64,000 nucleotides of DNA from Celoporthe dispersa (GCA_016584495.1 WAID01000002.1:1922001-1986000), one strand, 5' to 3'; positions 23,917-36,529 are shown, numbered from the stretch's first letter. Made by a program: numbers and translations. Notes: generated by a model from the letters alone, not told the origin.

Positions 23917-25470
23917 ATGGCACCCAGCCTTCAAGTGCTTTCCATAGCAATAGCTGCCGTCTCGGTATGCTTGTATATTTTACTCCCGTCACTGCTTACA
24001 CTGGTTGCCGGGCGCGTGGCCATTGACAGGACAAGGCTAGTCAGATGGGAAAATGCAACGGATCTCAACAATGCCGACTGTAAGGTGGACAGACTTGCCA
24101 ACGCATGTGAGGACGTCAAAGTCCACTTCCAATCTTCTACGGCCTTTCTCGCTTGCGGCGACCCGCTCGAACGCACCAAATGGTACCCCCCGGCCTGCAT
24201 ACGTACCGTGCAGAAGAGGACGTCGTTCCGAGAGCAGATCTTCAAATACGATATCATTCGGGGGCGGACCACTGAGCTCCGGCTTCATGGACTTAATGAC
24301 GATGATGACCTTGTCACTCATGGTATTGACATCTGGCCGGTCTCCGACAACAAGGTTCGTGTTTTCTGTTTAGTGATCCACAATGAGGAATCGAAGGTAA
24401 TAATAAATATGCCTAGATACATATCTTCGCCGTCAACCATGCGAGGTCCGGGGACTCCATTATCATCTTCGAACATCTTCTAGGCTCTAGCGATGCTCAC
24501 GTCGTTATGAATGTGCGACATGACAATATTTTGACTGCTAACGGAGTGGCAGCAACTGGACCATTGTAAGAGCTACAATCCTCATAGAACCGACTCTACT
24601 CGCAAGGGTAATTGTGAACCAATGGAGGACTCACCGCGATATGATATAGCACATTTTACTTCACCAACGACCACTATTTTGAGAAAGGTCTCCTTCGAAA
24701 TCTTGAGGAGCGGTGGGGCCCCTGGGCAGCAGCCTCTCATGTTCAGTATTGCGACGCAAGCAGCAAGGTCAGTATGCGCCGAAACGCCCAGGCGATAGCC
24801 AAGCTAAGAGGCTTCGTAGATAGTTCGCTGCCTCAAAGTGTCTGATTCCGTTCCTGGAGCCAACGGTCTAGCAGTCGACGGTGATCAGCTCTATCTAGGA
24901 GACTCGAAAAATGGCACCATCGCCGTATATGACATAGTCTCGGAGCATGAGCTAAGGAGAATCCAGGTCATCGTGAGTTTGGGATACTTCAAACCAGTTC
25001 CAGGGTGTACCATTACTGACCCAGCAAAGGACCTAGGCGCTGCTGCCGATAATATTAGAATCCTACCTGGCAGCGGTGATCTCATTGTATCAGGTTAGTC
25101 GATGCAAAAGGAGAATTCCCCAGTCTATCCGCTTCGCAATGCCAACAACTCTCCTTTTGAGGTCAGCCAAATTGTGCTAACAATGCTCCTTCTACCCCGC
25201 AAAGTGTTTCCCACGCTAGAAGACCTGCCCCTATATCTGTCAAACGTAAAGAAACTTGGCAAAGATTTCAAAGTCCCAGCCGGCATTCTTCGATTGCGCC
25301 GCAGTCGAGATTTGATACCAGAGATGATCTATTATGACGATGGGCATGTCCTCAGTTTTATGACCGCTGCTGAGCTGGACCCAGTAAATCGTGTCATTAT
25401 AGGCGCTGCTGTTTTGCAATATGGAGGATTTGCCGTTTGCAAGCTCCCTGCCAATTACGATCTATCTTGA
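23917..25470 (+). pseudogene. paraoxonase/arylesterase-like six-bladed propeller protein with an in-frame TAG
   Basis: Calcium-dependent lactonase/arylesterase family (serum paraoxonase type). Exons 23917-24354, 24417-24565, 24650-24771 and 24824-25470 total 1356 nt, a whole frame. A hydrophobic N-terminal anchor (LSIAIAAVSVCLYILLPSLL) is followed by CEDVKVHFQSSTAFLACGD, THGIDIWP, FAVNHARSG, YFTNDHYFEKG, GANGLAVDGDQLYLGDS and AAADNIRILPGSGDLIVSG, in family order. A TAG at 25096-25098 (codon 328 of 452) interrupts it. The same frame then continues with the expected C-terminal part (NSPFEVSQIV, MIYYDDGHVLS, AVLQYGGFAVCKL). No intron removes the stop. If the ancestral codon was CAG, this is one C-to-T change in a CpA context. 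A truncated product would lack the last propeller blades, so it is probably inactive. Confidence 0.75.
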
Positions 25471-25559
25471 TAATTGTCGCAGCTGGGAGCAAAGAGGGAT
25501 GAATGAAAAGAAGGCAGACTAGAGAAACAGTGTCCGCTAGCAGACCCTGACTATTTCTG

Positions 25560-25622
25560 CTCTTATTAGTATAAACTTTTGAAATCCTTAAGAATTTTCG
25601 GATTACTGCAGTGCTCATTACA
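25560..25622 (-). repeat. dispersed repeat R2, copy b
   Basis: Read on the minus strand, this begins TGTAATGAGCACTGCAGTAA and matches 53367-53434 closely; a more diverged copy is at 59679-59745. Most differences are transitions. Probably the end of an old LTR or other mobile element. Confidence 0.6.
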
Positions 25623-25628
25623 CATAGG

Positions 25629-25903
25629 TTTCGTTTATCATTGTCTTTGTGATCTCAGCACGCTTGAGCTGCGTAAGCTCTTGGTTATTGCTTGTATATT
25701 CGTCCTTACGTACGACGAGGCTCGAGTTCTAGTTCAATAGTATTTTAACAAATATAAAGTAGGTTTTTACTCTGTTCTTATACTTTCGTAGCTTTCGTTT
25801 GTCATCATCTTCGTGACCTCAGCACGCTTGGGCTGCGAGAACTCTTGCTCATTGCTTGGACATCTACCCTTTGGTGCGACAGCGCTCGAGTTCTCGTTCA
25901 CTA
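25629..25903. repeat. diverged tandem duplicate (repeat R3, copies a and b)
   Basis: Two ~110-bp units (25629-25738 and 25792-25903) share a core around CTCAGCACGCTTG and CTCGAGTTCT. Unit a is more AT-rich, differing mainly by C-to-T and G-to-A. A third copy lies in the opposite orientation at 35543-35638. Possibly a relic of a retroelement. Confidence 0.55.
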
Positions 25904-27106
25904 CCAGGATACAAACAATCAATTTAACACGAATGTTATTGTAATGAACAACAGAGTGACATTTGCTTGTCTTGATAGTTCGTAAGTCCGCCTGGAGCGC
26001 CGATGCCAAGATCAGTGCCAAGCTACTTCATTCTCAGCCAAGGCTCTTGGCAAAGTACTGTTGACCCATTTTCATATATTCGAGTTTCAAACATCACGTC
26101 CATATCAGGCTATGGATATACAAACATCGTTAGATGCGCGAATGAGATTTCTATAGTGAAGCATGACAAGCTATATGCTCCCCACCTGTGCTATTCCAAG
26201 GAGGAATGTTTCAATTTCATATCCACAATACTGGAAACATCGCTCCAGAAAGGGATTTGCAGGCTCCGTTTCGCTACAGCCTCGGGAGTCATAGGATTTG
26301 AAAAGTACGAATATGGGTAAAATGAACGAGCTCCAATCTGGAACACCAATCTTAACCAAGACAGCGGCGGGGTGATATACGTATTGACGTGCTTTTAGCC
26401 CAAGTTTACGAGCAGTAGAGTAGAAATGTTCTGCTTATCAATTTACTTGATATCAAATTGGCAAAGTGAACTTTTTTGATAGATCTTTTCTTTATAGTCC
26501 TCCCCGATGAACCTCCACCTAGGTTAGAGTCGCACAGGAACCCTTGTCTCTATATATGCGATTCGTTTTGGGATCATAAGTTGATCGCACCTATGCAAAC
26601 ACGAGTTGGATCTGCAATCACGACAATTGCTCCATGCTCTGATTCTAGTAAGCTATCCGCTTTTCTTTCATCGCGCAGTCTCCATAGATAATCCTAGCAT
26701 TGCACCTTGGCAATCACCATGGACCAATACGATCTGACGCCTCTCGGTGATTTCACTATTTCGACCGTCTTGGAGCAATCAAATCTGTTTCATGTTTCAA
26801 CTAGTCTATACTAGAACGCGCGTCTCGCGAGTAGTAAGCGCCAAGAGGAAAAGCCAACGTTGAGAGACTCGTTTCGAGTTACTGGGATATCGTGGAGGAT
26901 ATAAACAATCATGTTTCTACGGCATCTCGAAACTTTTTCTTCTTCAAGTCATTGCCTTTTTCCCAACTCATCACCTTCATTATCTTCACACGACCGGTTC
27001 GTCAAGCTTCATTCGTTTGCTGTGCATCGATCAGTCTCCCAATCATTTTTTATCATTTCGTCTCTTCCACCATATCTTTCAATATCACCCAAAGCATTTC
27101 TTTACA
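25904..27106. other. AT-rich gap upstream of the pectate lyase
   Basis: Mostly non-coding. A 105-codon frame at 26003-26320 (+) has no recognisable domain and sits next to repeats; it was not called. The last ~200 bp are pyrimidine-rich, as in many fungal core promoters. Confidence 0.4.
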
Positions 27107-28370
27107 ATGAGATCTCAGTTCGTCTCCGTCGCTGTTGCGGTCCTCGCCATTGGCGCTTCTGCTGCCCCCAGCCAGAAGAACGCGCTTAACGCTCGTAACT
27201 CTGCAGTCCTGCATCGTGACGTCACCAGCCTCTCTAGTGCCGTTCGCAATGCCGTGGACTTCGGAAAGCGCTGGGGCGGATTCAGTGGCCAGCCCTCCGG
27301 TACCTGGAGCGATTCTAATATCGACAGTACCGACGACGATGAAGAGGATGACGATGACGAAGATGAGGATGCCGCCGACGATGACGACGATGACGATGAC
27401 GATGAGGATGAGGATGAGGATGACTCCAGCGACGACTCCAGCGATGACTCTTCTGCCTCTGCTGCTGCTACCTCTGCTGTTGCCACCTCTGCTGTTGCCA
27501 CCTCTGCTGCTGCCACCTATACCACTGCTGTCCCTACCGCGACTGGAGGTAGCACCTCCAGTGACACTAGCTCGGACACCTATACCATCACCGCCAGCGC
27601 CTCCACTTCCGACTCTACCTTGACTTCTGGTGGCAGCCTTCCTGCTTCTTCTGGAAGCTCTGCCCTGGATGCTGTCCAGACCATCGCTGCCGGCGAATCT
27701 TTTGATGGTGGCATGTTCATGTACGACCGTGGCGTCAGCTGCACTGGTCAGGATGAAGGCGGTGACAGCGATGCTGTGTTTATGATCGAGAACGGTGGTT
27801 CCCTCTCGAATGTCATCATCGGCCCTAATCAGATTGAAGGTGTCCACTGCGAGGGGTAAGGCATTCATTTCAACACTAATTTTACCCACCGTTTACTAAC
27901 AATCATTTAATAGAGCCTGCACGCTCACTAATGTCTGGTGGTCCGCCGTCTGCGAAGATGCATTCACCGTCAAAGAGCAAGACGCTGGCGAAACGACCTA
28001 CATCAATGGCGGCGGTGCTTTCGACGCTGACGACAAAGTCGTCCAGCACAACGGTGCCGGCACAATCTCCATATCCGACTTCACTGTTGACAACTTCGGC
28101 AAACTCTACCGCTCCTGCGGCAACTGCGACAGCATGTACGAACGTCATGTCATTATCGATGGTGTGACCGCGACTACGGGCAGCGAGCTGGCGGGTATCA
28201 ACGAGAATTATGGCGATTCGGCTACTATCACAAACACAGTTGCGACGGATGTGGATGATATCTGTGTTACCTATGAAGGAAATGACTCTGGTGATGAGCC
28301 TACCGAGGTCGGATCAGGCAATGATGGAACTTACTGCATTTACAGCAGTGACGTTACTTCTTCCAAGTAA
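27107..28370 (+). CDS. secreted pectate lyase (PL3 family) with an Asp-rich linker
   Basis: Cleaves de-esterified pectin by beta-elimination outside the cell. Two exons (27107-27855, 27914-28370; 58-nt intron) give 401 aa. Residues 1 to about 20 form a signal peptide ending ASAA/P. A KR pair at about 54-55 is a possible Kex2 site. Residues ~72-114 are almost all Asp, Glu and Ser, followed by a Ser/Thr/Ala linker with repeated TSAVA units up to ~190. The C-terminal domain is a full PL3 unit: FDGGMFMYDRGVSCTGQ, VIIGPNQIEGVHCEG, WWSAVCEDAFTVKEQ, VVQHNGAGTISI, FGKLYRSCGNC and LAGINENYGDSATITNT. The catalytic domain appears intact. The acidic tract, coded by a GAT/GAC/GAA run (27331-27425), is the unusual part; PL3 enzymes are normally ~230-260 aa without it. 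Confidence 0.93.
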
Positions 28371-30917
28371 TGGTCATCGAAGATTCTCTCGCCAGTCAAC
28401 TTAAACTAAGAAGGTTCGATTAGATTGGATTAATAATCCAACGCGGTCTGATATCCAAGCTACACAGCTCCCAGCTTGTAGACTTTTTTTTTTATATCTA
28501 CTTTGACTTCGTACTTGTATATAGTTATTACTTTCCATCCGAAACCCATTTCATCCATTTTGAACAACGTGTTTTCATTTCTAAGCTATAAGAGTGCCTA
28601 TAGAATAAAGCTCTGAATCAAAATTCCTCATACTCAGTCCAGGTGTTCAGCAGAAGGAATCACATAATCGCGATATTTCTTGTATGAATAAGCTAATGCT
28701 TTTATATACGTAGAACTATGACTACTAATATAACGCGCCTTTGCATCAAAATAAGACGTAACTAATATATTTATATATGGAGAAAGCTAGTCAGCTACAA
28801 AATTGCTTACACGTATTAGTATCTAGTTACAGCAATTTGTTATGTCGATTCTTAATTGTTATAACCCATTCAATATATTACGAAACATGTTAGACAGAAC
28901 AAACGGAGTCAACTGCTGAACTAGCAAATCCAGGAACACAGCGCTTATATAACCAATGGTTATAGTTAACCACTAACCAATCAGGGAAGGGATGGCGAGG
29001 ACTGCGAGCGGACTTGGTCGCGAATCCTCGAAGTGCTTTGAAGTCGTGCTGACTCTGGACCACACTAAGGTTCATAATAGTGTGTTAGTCATTTCGCCAA
29101 CAGTCATCGTGAGGAACAGATAGTTCAGGTAGAGCAGACGCGTTAGAGCGAGCAACGTACCCGAAGACAGCTGATGCAGAATCGAACTCGTTTGCGAGCA
29201 ACAATAAGAGCAACGGGCGTGTAGTGACCTGTGATATGCATAACTTGAGGCACAGAGACTCTGGAGTGCTAGCGCACAAAAAAAGAACCCTGAAAGCTTG
29301 AAGGTGTAAGCATTCGCCGAAATAGTTGAGACTCAAGCGTCTGCCATGACGCCGCAAAAAGTTGCAAGACTATGGCTGGAGAAGCGGTCCGGCCTTGAAG
29401 GTGAGCTCCCTCAAGATTAAGTACGCTTGCTGCTCCGCGATGGCTGAGCTGGAAGGATTGATGCTCGATCTGACGAGGCAGGCTGGACTAGTTGAGACTG
29501 GGCTTTTGAACCATAAGTGAGTTGGTTTGAGACTTAGCGAATTAATTGATTCAAGACGGAATGTCCTGAATGCTTGGTGCTGTAGTGTGAAATGCGAAAA
29601 TTGGAGGCATGAATGTGCCTGAGATGGGACTGAACCGGAATGAGGCTCGCGTTCACTAGGATGTTTTCTTCTATTTCCAGGAACTGGTCGAAAGACACCG
29701 CAGCGACGGAGTATGAGTGCTCGCTGAAGAGAGCATTGCTGGACCCAAGTCTTGCACGGCTGGACTAGACTGAAGATATGGAGGTATGTCTTGATAGGAA
29801 CGTATCTCGGACCTGAATAGCTGGAAGGCTGAAGGCTGTACCGGAGCCACTGGGCTGGAACATGGGGCTTCCGTGCGGTCGACTATACCATACCATCGTG
29901 GCTATGATAGCGAGACAGTAGTCTTTGAAGACCGCTTGACTCGGGTACCTTAGTTGAATATTCTTGCGCTTCTGGTGATGCTGAGGCGATGGATACCCAT
30001 CATTAGTGTGAAATGACTTGGTGTAATGAAGTCGGACTGAGATGAGTCAGGTGACTCGGGTTACGATTTCGAGAGTCACTTGGTAGATCTTGTAAATCTG
30101 GATTTGCGTAGCCAAGAAAGCTTCACCAAACAATTGGAATTAAACCTCACGTTCCCTAACATTAGATAGATCTTGTGCACAGCTCTTCAGTAGTGAATAA
30201 TTATTCAATCCAAGCGCTGATTGAGTAGCCTCACAGCTAGCGAACACTTGTATCACACGAATTCCCCTTTCAGCAGTACATTTTCGTATTCAAGGCGGAT
30301 ACTGGACACCGCTCTTGTTAGTATAGACCTTTGGAATACTTTGGACACCTCAGGTTAACACAGTGGTTCATTGCATTCGACGCCTTCTTTCCTTCTTTCC
30401 CTTTAACAGTGCAGCCTAAATGCATGCATGGTATTTCATGGTACTGTATGCATATCAAAAGGCTATGTTTTTTATAAAATAATAAAGGCGCTTACTGCGG
30501 GCAGTGCAACGGCTAGCAGGCAGAGTTACATGGAATATGAGACGCATACAAGCATAGCAAATAATATCCAACAGAAGCCCTTGCCAGCTAAGTGTTTGTG
30601 GGGGCAGTGGGGATTGTGGTACAATAATAAATGGATCCGAGTTTCAACTCGCCCCCGTCGCAGAGGCGGTGACGTGGTCACATGTTATTTGCTTCCCGGT
30701 GGAAAAGTACTTTTTGGATTCAAGTGGTGGCACAGAAAATTCTCCGTCATATCCCTCAGCAGACTCTTCCTCTACACCCGCTACAAGTTCTCTGAAATAT
30801 AGCATCGCTTTTTCGAACATTTACAGATTCACATCTAGTCGTATATTCTTAACTCTACATGAGTGCTCCTACCGTCCAGCTGTCGTACCTCATCACCTAC
30901 TAAGGCAACTATTAAAT
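28371..30917. other. AT-rich then mixed-composition gap, no gene recognised
   Basis: About 2.5 kb. The first ~500 bp is AT-rich. From about 28.9 to 30.4 kb base composition rises but every frame is broken by frequent stops and none shows a domain. It may be a decayed mobile element, which could not be shown from sequence alone. The final ~500 bp is the promoter of the PLD-like gene. Confidence 0.35.
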
Positions 30918-33237
30918 ATGGGAAAGGGCGGGAGGACTGCAGAGGCAGACGAAACTTGGAAGCCGTCGGCCGAGGACACTGCTATTCAAGCCGCTGACGA
31001 GATGCTGGAGGAGGAGTTATTGGATGAAGACCCTGGAGATAGGAAAGCCGCTTCTTCATCAAAAACATCTTCTATCGCCCACCATAAGAAGACGAGCCGG
31101 AGGCCGAAGCATCAGGAGGATGAGACCTGGAAGCCGACAGACGAGGACCTTGAGGCCGAGGAGCTGGAGGTCCAGGAGATGATAAACGACCAGCTATTGC
31201 TCAACGAGGATGGGAAGCCTAAAAACCCCTCGAAGAAGACAAAATCCACTGGTCGCAAGAAGGCTGTGCCCAGATCCAGACACCACGAAGATGATGAGGC
31301 GTGGAAGCCAGATGGTGGACATCTAGAAGAGGAGGGTCTAGAGGACGAGGAACTCGAGACCGAGGAGAGCGCAGACGATGATCCCACTCCTGGAAGGCGC
31401 ACTCCCAGGAAAACCCAAAAACGACCAGCTACAAGTTCCGCCGGGAGTCCGGTGCAGCATAAGAAACCTGGACCTCGGCCCAAGCATCGCCTTACACCAG
31501 CCACCAACAAGAAACCCCCTAACTTCCCTCGTACAAGGCGACAACCCTGAGGCCCCCTTTACCTTTGCGGCATACCGGGGGGAAGGCATGTGCATGCTAG
31601 CTATGAATTGGAAACGAGACACACCTCCCAACGACTTCGTCGGGTTCGCAATCGAGTTCAAAGAACCTCAGTCACACAAGTGGTGGCCAATTCCCAACTA
31701 CCTCACCTTTCCAGGAGAGTCTGCACGGTCAGGACCTGATGCTTATTCAAGTCGCTTATCGCCGATCCAGAGATTTCGCTGGGTGCACTTCCCGTTCAGC
31801 GTCGACGTCCCAGGACATTTCCGCTATCGCGTCACTCCTGTTTTCATGAAAGCCCAAGGTGAAGACCACGAACTCAGCTATGGAGAGGTACAGGAGGTAG
31901 CTATCGAGCTCATGGCCGAGACATACCCGGGCCAGATGAATGTTGCCTTCACGCGGGGCTTCATCTCCTCAAAAGCCTTCGTCAAGAAATTTGGTGTCGA
32001 TGGCGGTGTTGGGAGTATCCTTCCCGAGAAGGCCGATGAGGGGCTTGAGTTCAAGCCCAAGGATCCAGAGATCGAAGAAAAGGCCTTGGCCTGGATGGGA
32101 TTTGAAGCTCGTGAGGTGGTACTCGCCACGCTCGACGCGGCCATCGAGGACGCCACAGCCCAGGTTCGCGTGCTAGCATACGACTTCAACAACCCCGAGG
32201 TAGTCCAGCGACTTCAAAGGCTGGGAAAACGTCTTAAGGTTATTATTGACGACTCCAGCTCTCACGATGCTGCCGGTGACGCTGAGTCAAAGGCAGCTGA
32301 GATGCTGCGGAAGACTGCGGGCAAGGATAACGTTCAACGCCAGCACATGGGGAACCTGCAGCACAACAAGCTTATCGTTGTGGATGGGGAAAAGACCAAG
32401 ATCGCCATTGGGGGCTCAACCAACTTCTCGTGGCGTGGCTTCTACGTTCAGAACAACAATCTTGTTGCCCTCCAGGGAGCGCAACCGGTGGACGTATTCA
32501 ACAAGGCCTTCGACAACTACTGGACACATCCCAACGACACTGACGGTTTCTACAAGAGCGGATCTGCACAATGGGCGGACCTCGGCCTCAAAGATGTCGA
32601 CGCCCAGGTGACATTCTCTCCTCACAGCTCCAGTGCAGGAACTCTTGATGACATTGCTTCCGACATCAAGGCCACTGAGTCTAGCCTATTCTACTCCCTG
32701 GCCTTTCTCTACGAGACTCCAGGCGTCATCCGTGAAGCTATCGAGCAGAAGACGTCCCAGAAGGGTGTCATAGTCTATGGTCTATCTGACAAATCCGTCG
32801 GCGGGCTCGACGTCCATACCAACGATGGCAACCCGCCTATAGCCTACCCAGAGGACTTCGACAACGAGTCCGCGGGCGGGTCAGGCGCAAGGATGCACCA
32901 CAAATTTGTGGTTATTGACTTCAACAAGCCGACCGCGCGCGTGTATACGGGCTCCCACAACTTCAGCGTGGCTGCTGATACAAAGAACGCCGAAAATCTG
33001 TTCCTGGTTAGGGACCAGCGCGTGGCCACAGCATATATGATCGAGGCCGTATCCATGTTTGACCACTATGAGGTCCGCGATCACGTGCAGAAGAAGAAGA
33101 AGGCGGAGGCTAAGGGTGAGGCGCATGCCATTCATTTGAGACTACCTCCAGGGAAAGGCAAGGGGGATAGGCCGTGGTGGGATCAATACTGGACTGTGAA
33201 GCAGAAGATACATGACCGTCAGATGTTTGGAGTTTGA
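30918..33237 (+). CDS. phospholipase-D-like protein with two HKD motifs and an N-terminal acidic/basic repeat region; one frame break
   Basis: PLD-superfamily protein; substrate unknown (lipid or nucleic acid phosphodiester). Residues 1-~200 carry three imperfect repeats starting DETWKP, DETWKP and DEAWKP, each with an acidic stretch and a basic KK/RPKH-type segment. The C-terminal ~550 residues hold two HKD motifs: HNKLIVVDGEKTKIAIGGS followed by TNFS, and HHKFVVID followed by TGSHNFS. The HxK(x)4D pattern is present in both copies, so the catalytic pair is intact. The reading frame changes at the five-C run 31515-31519; removing one C gives a single 772-aa frame. The repeats read well before the run and the enzyme domain after it. 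No intron fits. No signal peptide; the basic and acidic repeats suggest a nuclear or chromatin-associated protein (inference). Confidence 0.8.
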
Positions 33238-36200
33238 TCTACGTCGCGAGTTTCATATTTTACGTATTAGGTTTATTGAAATTTTGGATTTATGTAGTCT
33301 CAAAGTCTGATTTTTACAATGTGATAACGAATAGGGAGATGGAGAGTCGGTTCTAATGATATATCATAGTATCCAAGAGTTGTTTGCTTCCACGCCTATG
33401 CATCCGGCGTATTCTGGTATTTTGAATCAAGTTGTGACTGGGGTCATGATCATTGTGGGGAGCCTGACCCAATGATTAGATCTACGGAGAAGGAACTGAA
33501 TGTATATGAGCTACAAAAAAAATATGAAAAGAAAGACAGAACGAACAGCTAGCTGGCCGATGCTATCTACAGTCCTGGCAGCTGAGATGCGACCTCGTTC
33601 TTCAGGCGATGAAATGTTGCTGAAGCTTGGAAATTGCGTTGCGTTCACTAGAATCCTATCATCCATTTGCAATACAGTTCGCTTCGGGAGAGAAGAAAGA
33701 AAATAAATAGTACTTTCTAAACAAGCCACAAATGTTCGATAGCAATAATCATCTAAATGACTTTATCTAGTCTAATTACAAAAAGGTTGTTCAGGTCAGT
33801 GTTTGATTCATTTTTATCCAAATTATACGAGATTAGATATATTCCTATTTCATACTGGCCTTCAAGGATCACATTTTCGACAACCATTCAACGTCAGCTT
33901 GCCATATAATTTGAAACTTGTGACGACTTACGTACGGATCGAGATGGTTGCAGCCCATCGTGATGCATATTCCACACTGTCATGCTGTTCAATTATAATA
34001 AGCTTTGCAACGACTGGAATGAAGTAGTTTGAGATTCCTCAGGCAGGAGCAGCGCATAAAGAAGGCCAGCCTCGACGGTTCTGACTGGAATAGCGACATT
34101 GTCAGAACGCAAGTTCTGTGAGGTGGGCTGTATGAAGGATGCACTTGCTCAAGTACCACCACTCTCTTCTTACCCGTGTTGCTAAGAATCGAGAGCTCTG
34201 ATATCATCGAAACACAAGGCCTGTGTTCCTAAGGTGGGTTAGACGGCGATCAACGCTAATCATCTCGTGTCTCGGCGACGTTCAAAGTTTGTCTAAGATC
34301 TTCCTTATATGATTTGATTATTCAAGTTCTCGAGATGACGAGAAATGACAGGTAGGTTTGCTGGTGATTTAGGATGGCCTACGTAAACCAGACAAGATAA
34401 TAAAGCACGCTTTACTGATCAACTGATCAAACACAACTGCATGCACCGCAGCGACTCAGACCCGAAGCGCAACAGTCCTTGCACGCAAAACCATGGCAGT
34501 CTCTGATATGGGGCCCGAACAAACAACAATATGCTGATCGTTGGAGATCTCCCACACGATCATTGACTCTGGAGATTGCCTAGCGACTGCTATCGGTGGC
34601 GGAACGTCTAAGAACACGACTCTGGACCTCCCCAATCGTATGTATGGGTTATTTCCTCCAACGAACACGACACTTTTCACTAGTTTTCGTAATACTCCAA
34701 GTCTATTGACGAATGCAAACTTCGGCTTTTTAGACGCATTAGTGTCAGACGACTCATTCCCTATCGAGAATGTTACAAGCGGTATTCTTGTAGCATATGG
34801 CTACAATCTTCTGCTTCTTGGGAACGGCGCAGCCGCAGCGCAGCCGCAGCACTTGATCTACCTCAACAGTCCTACTTGAGTGAGGCTAAAGCTAGACTCT
34901 AAGCCGGCGAGTGCTTCATTTTCGACGCAGATGTCCGGGGCTTCGTTAGGCAAATTAATAAGACAGTAGAAGCACTACGCAGCAATGATGCTTTTTGGAG
35001 CTATGTGATCAATCTAAACTATAAACGGGGGTTTCATAGGATCACGTTCTTTTCTCATTTTGCTAATGATATTAGTTTGGGTCTCCTGCCTTATTTTCCC
35101 AATAGCGATAGCATAATGTTATGCTTGCTTGTCTGATATTATACTTCCCGCACCCTTTAGATTGCTTATTACGAAAATGCTGATAAGATATTAAAGCTTT
35201 TCGAAATTACTATTAATATTTATTATCTATTATACAAAATGTTATAATCAATAGAAAGTGGATATAAATTCATTATAGCTTCTCAATAAAGTTTATCCAA
35301 AATGTATTAATGATATTAGCGTTATTCAGTAAAAATTATTTTCAAGCAATTGTTCTGATCAGTTTAGTATATATTCGATCGATATGCTTCCTATTCTAAG
35401 TTATTCTCTTGAGGATTTCGTAGAGAAAAGAGTTGCATCTCCGTAGAGAATGCTATTATATACGATGGCTATGGTAGCTTCATGCTAGGCATGCGGAGCG
35501 TTTATAGCCACAAACCATGAGAAAGACAATGAAACAGAGCTAGGGCGCAGTCGCACATAGGAACTGACGTCGAAGTAAAGGGCAAGGGCTCTTGCAACCC
35601 AAGCGTGCTGAACGGTCACAAGGACGACAACAAACGAATGCCACAAAGGCATAAGAGCAGGGTGAAAAACCCTGCCTTAGACCTGTCCAGGAGGCTCAAA
35701 ATTGAAAAGAAAGGAAAGTAATGCTTAAATTACTATTTACGTTGAGAAAATTTGAAAAAGTGTGGTACTCTTATATCTATGCGGCTTCCGGATCCATCTG
35801 CATCCCATGTTCTGAGGTAGACCACACCGGCCACCACAACAATAATACATCCCTTCCTCCTGCGAGAGATATACTCCTAGCTAAGCCTACCAGAAAACGG
35901 ATCTATGCGCACCAATCAGCGCAGTGGCTTGGCTCAAACCAGCAAAGCCAAACGCTCGGGCTATCTGGGCCGGTCTAGTGCAGCGATTTGAGTCAAATAG
36001 CTTGGGAATAGCGGTTAGGGAATAGTAGCTAAGCCAGACTCACCGGTTTGTATAGCGGATTGTAATACAATCGCTCGGCGATAATGCTTGAGGAAAAGAA
36101 TTTAATTGTTATTATTTGTGTAAAGAAAACCGGAAAGTGGGCAATATTCTTAGATCTGAATGATTTTCGAACTAATTTGCATTCTATATCTCAAGGTTCA

Positions 36201-36529
36201 CCGCCTTGGCTACCACAACAATAGTAGCTTGAGAGTTCCGCAGGCATTGTATGATCGCTCTGCTTTAGAGCGGAGCTCTTGCGGGGCTCCTTTCTTACCC
36301 CAGCGCCAGTATATGCACTTCAGCCCTAACAAATATCTAGGTAATTTTGAAAAGTATCAAGTCTTTTCAGCTTCAGGGGATTCCAATTAGGATAGTTCTA
36401 AATCCTCTCAACTTCCGATTATCCTCTGCTTCAAAATGTCTTTTTATCTTCATACCAATCCTTTCAATTTTCCCTAAGTATTATCATTAGTAATATTCCG
36501 ACTCCCGCCTACCAAGCCCACCCGCAGAA
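33238..36529. other. long AT-rich gap with relic sequence
   Basis: About 3.3 kb without a credible gene. A 112-codon frame at 34541-34879 (+) reads like part of a protein but has no domain and ends in a short GCAGCC repeat. From 34.9 to 35.5 kb the DNA is very AT-rich. It marks the left edge of the decayed diterpenoid cluster. Confidence 0.45.
35543..35638 (+). repeat. dispersed repeat R3, copy c
   Basis: Inverted relative to 25792-25903. The shared core read on the minus strand includes CAGCACGCTTGGG followed by a TGC-AAGA-like segment. It differs from the other copies largely by transitions and small indels. Confidence 0.5.

Noticed and set aside
26003..26320. 105-codon plus-strand frame
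   Set aside because: No domain, no clear promoter or introns, and it follows a nest of relic repeats.
27053..27889. Long minus-strand frames opposite the pectate lyase
   Set aside because: They are low-complexity antisense of the Asp/Ser/Ala-coding repeats, rich in Ser, Val and Gly runs; the plus strand has a full PL3 domain.
28880..30400. Retrotransposon gag/pol in the gap before the PLD-like gene
   Set aside because: Composition hints at formerly coding DNA, but no protease, reverse transcriptase or integrase motif could be read in any frame.
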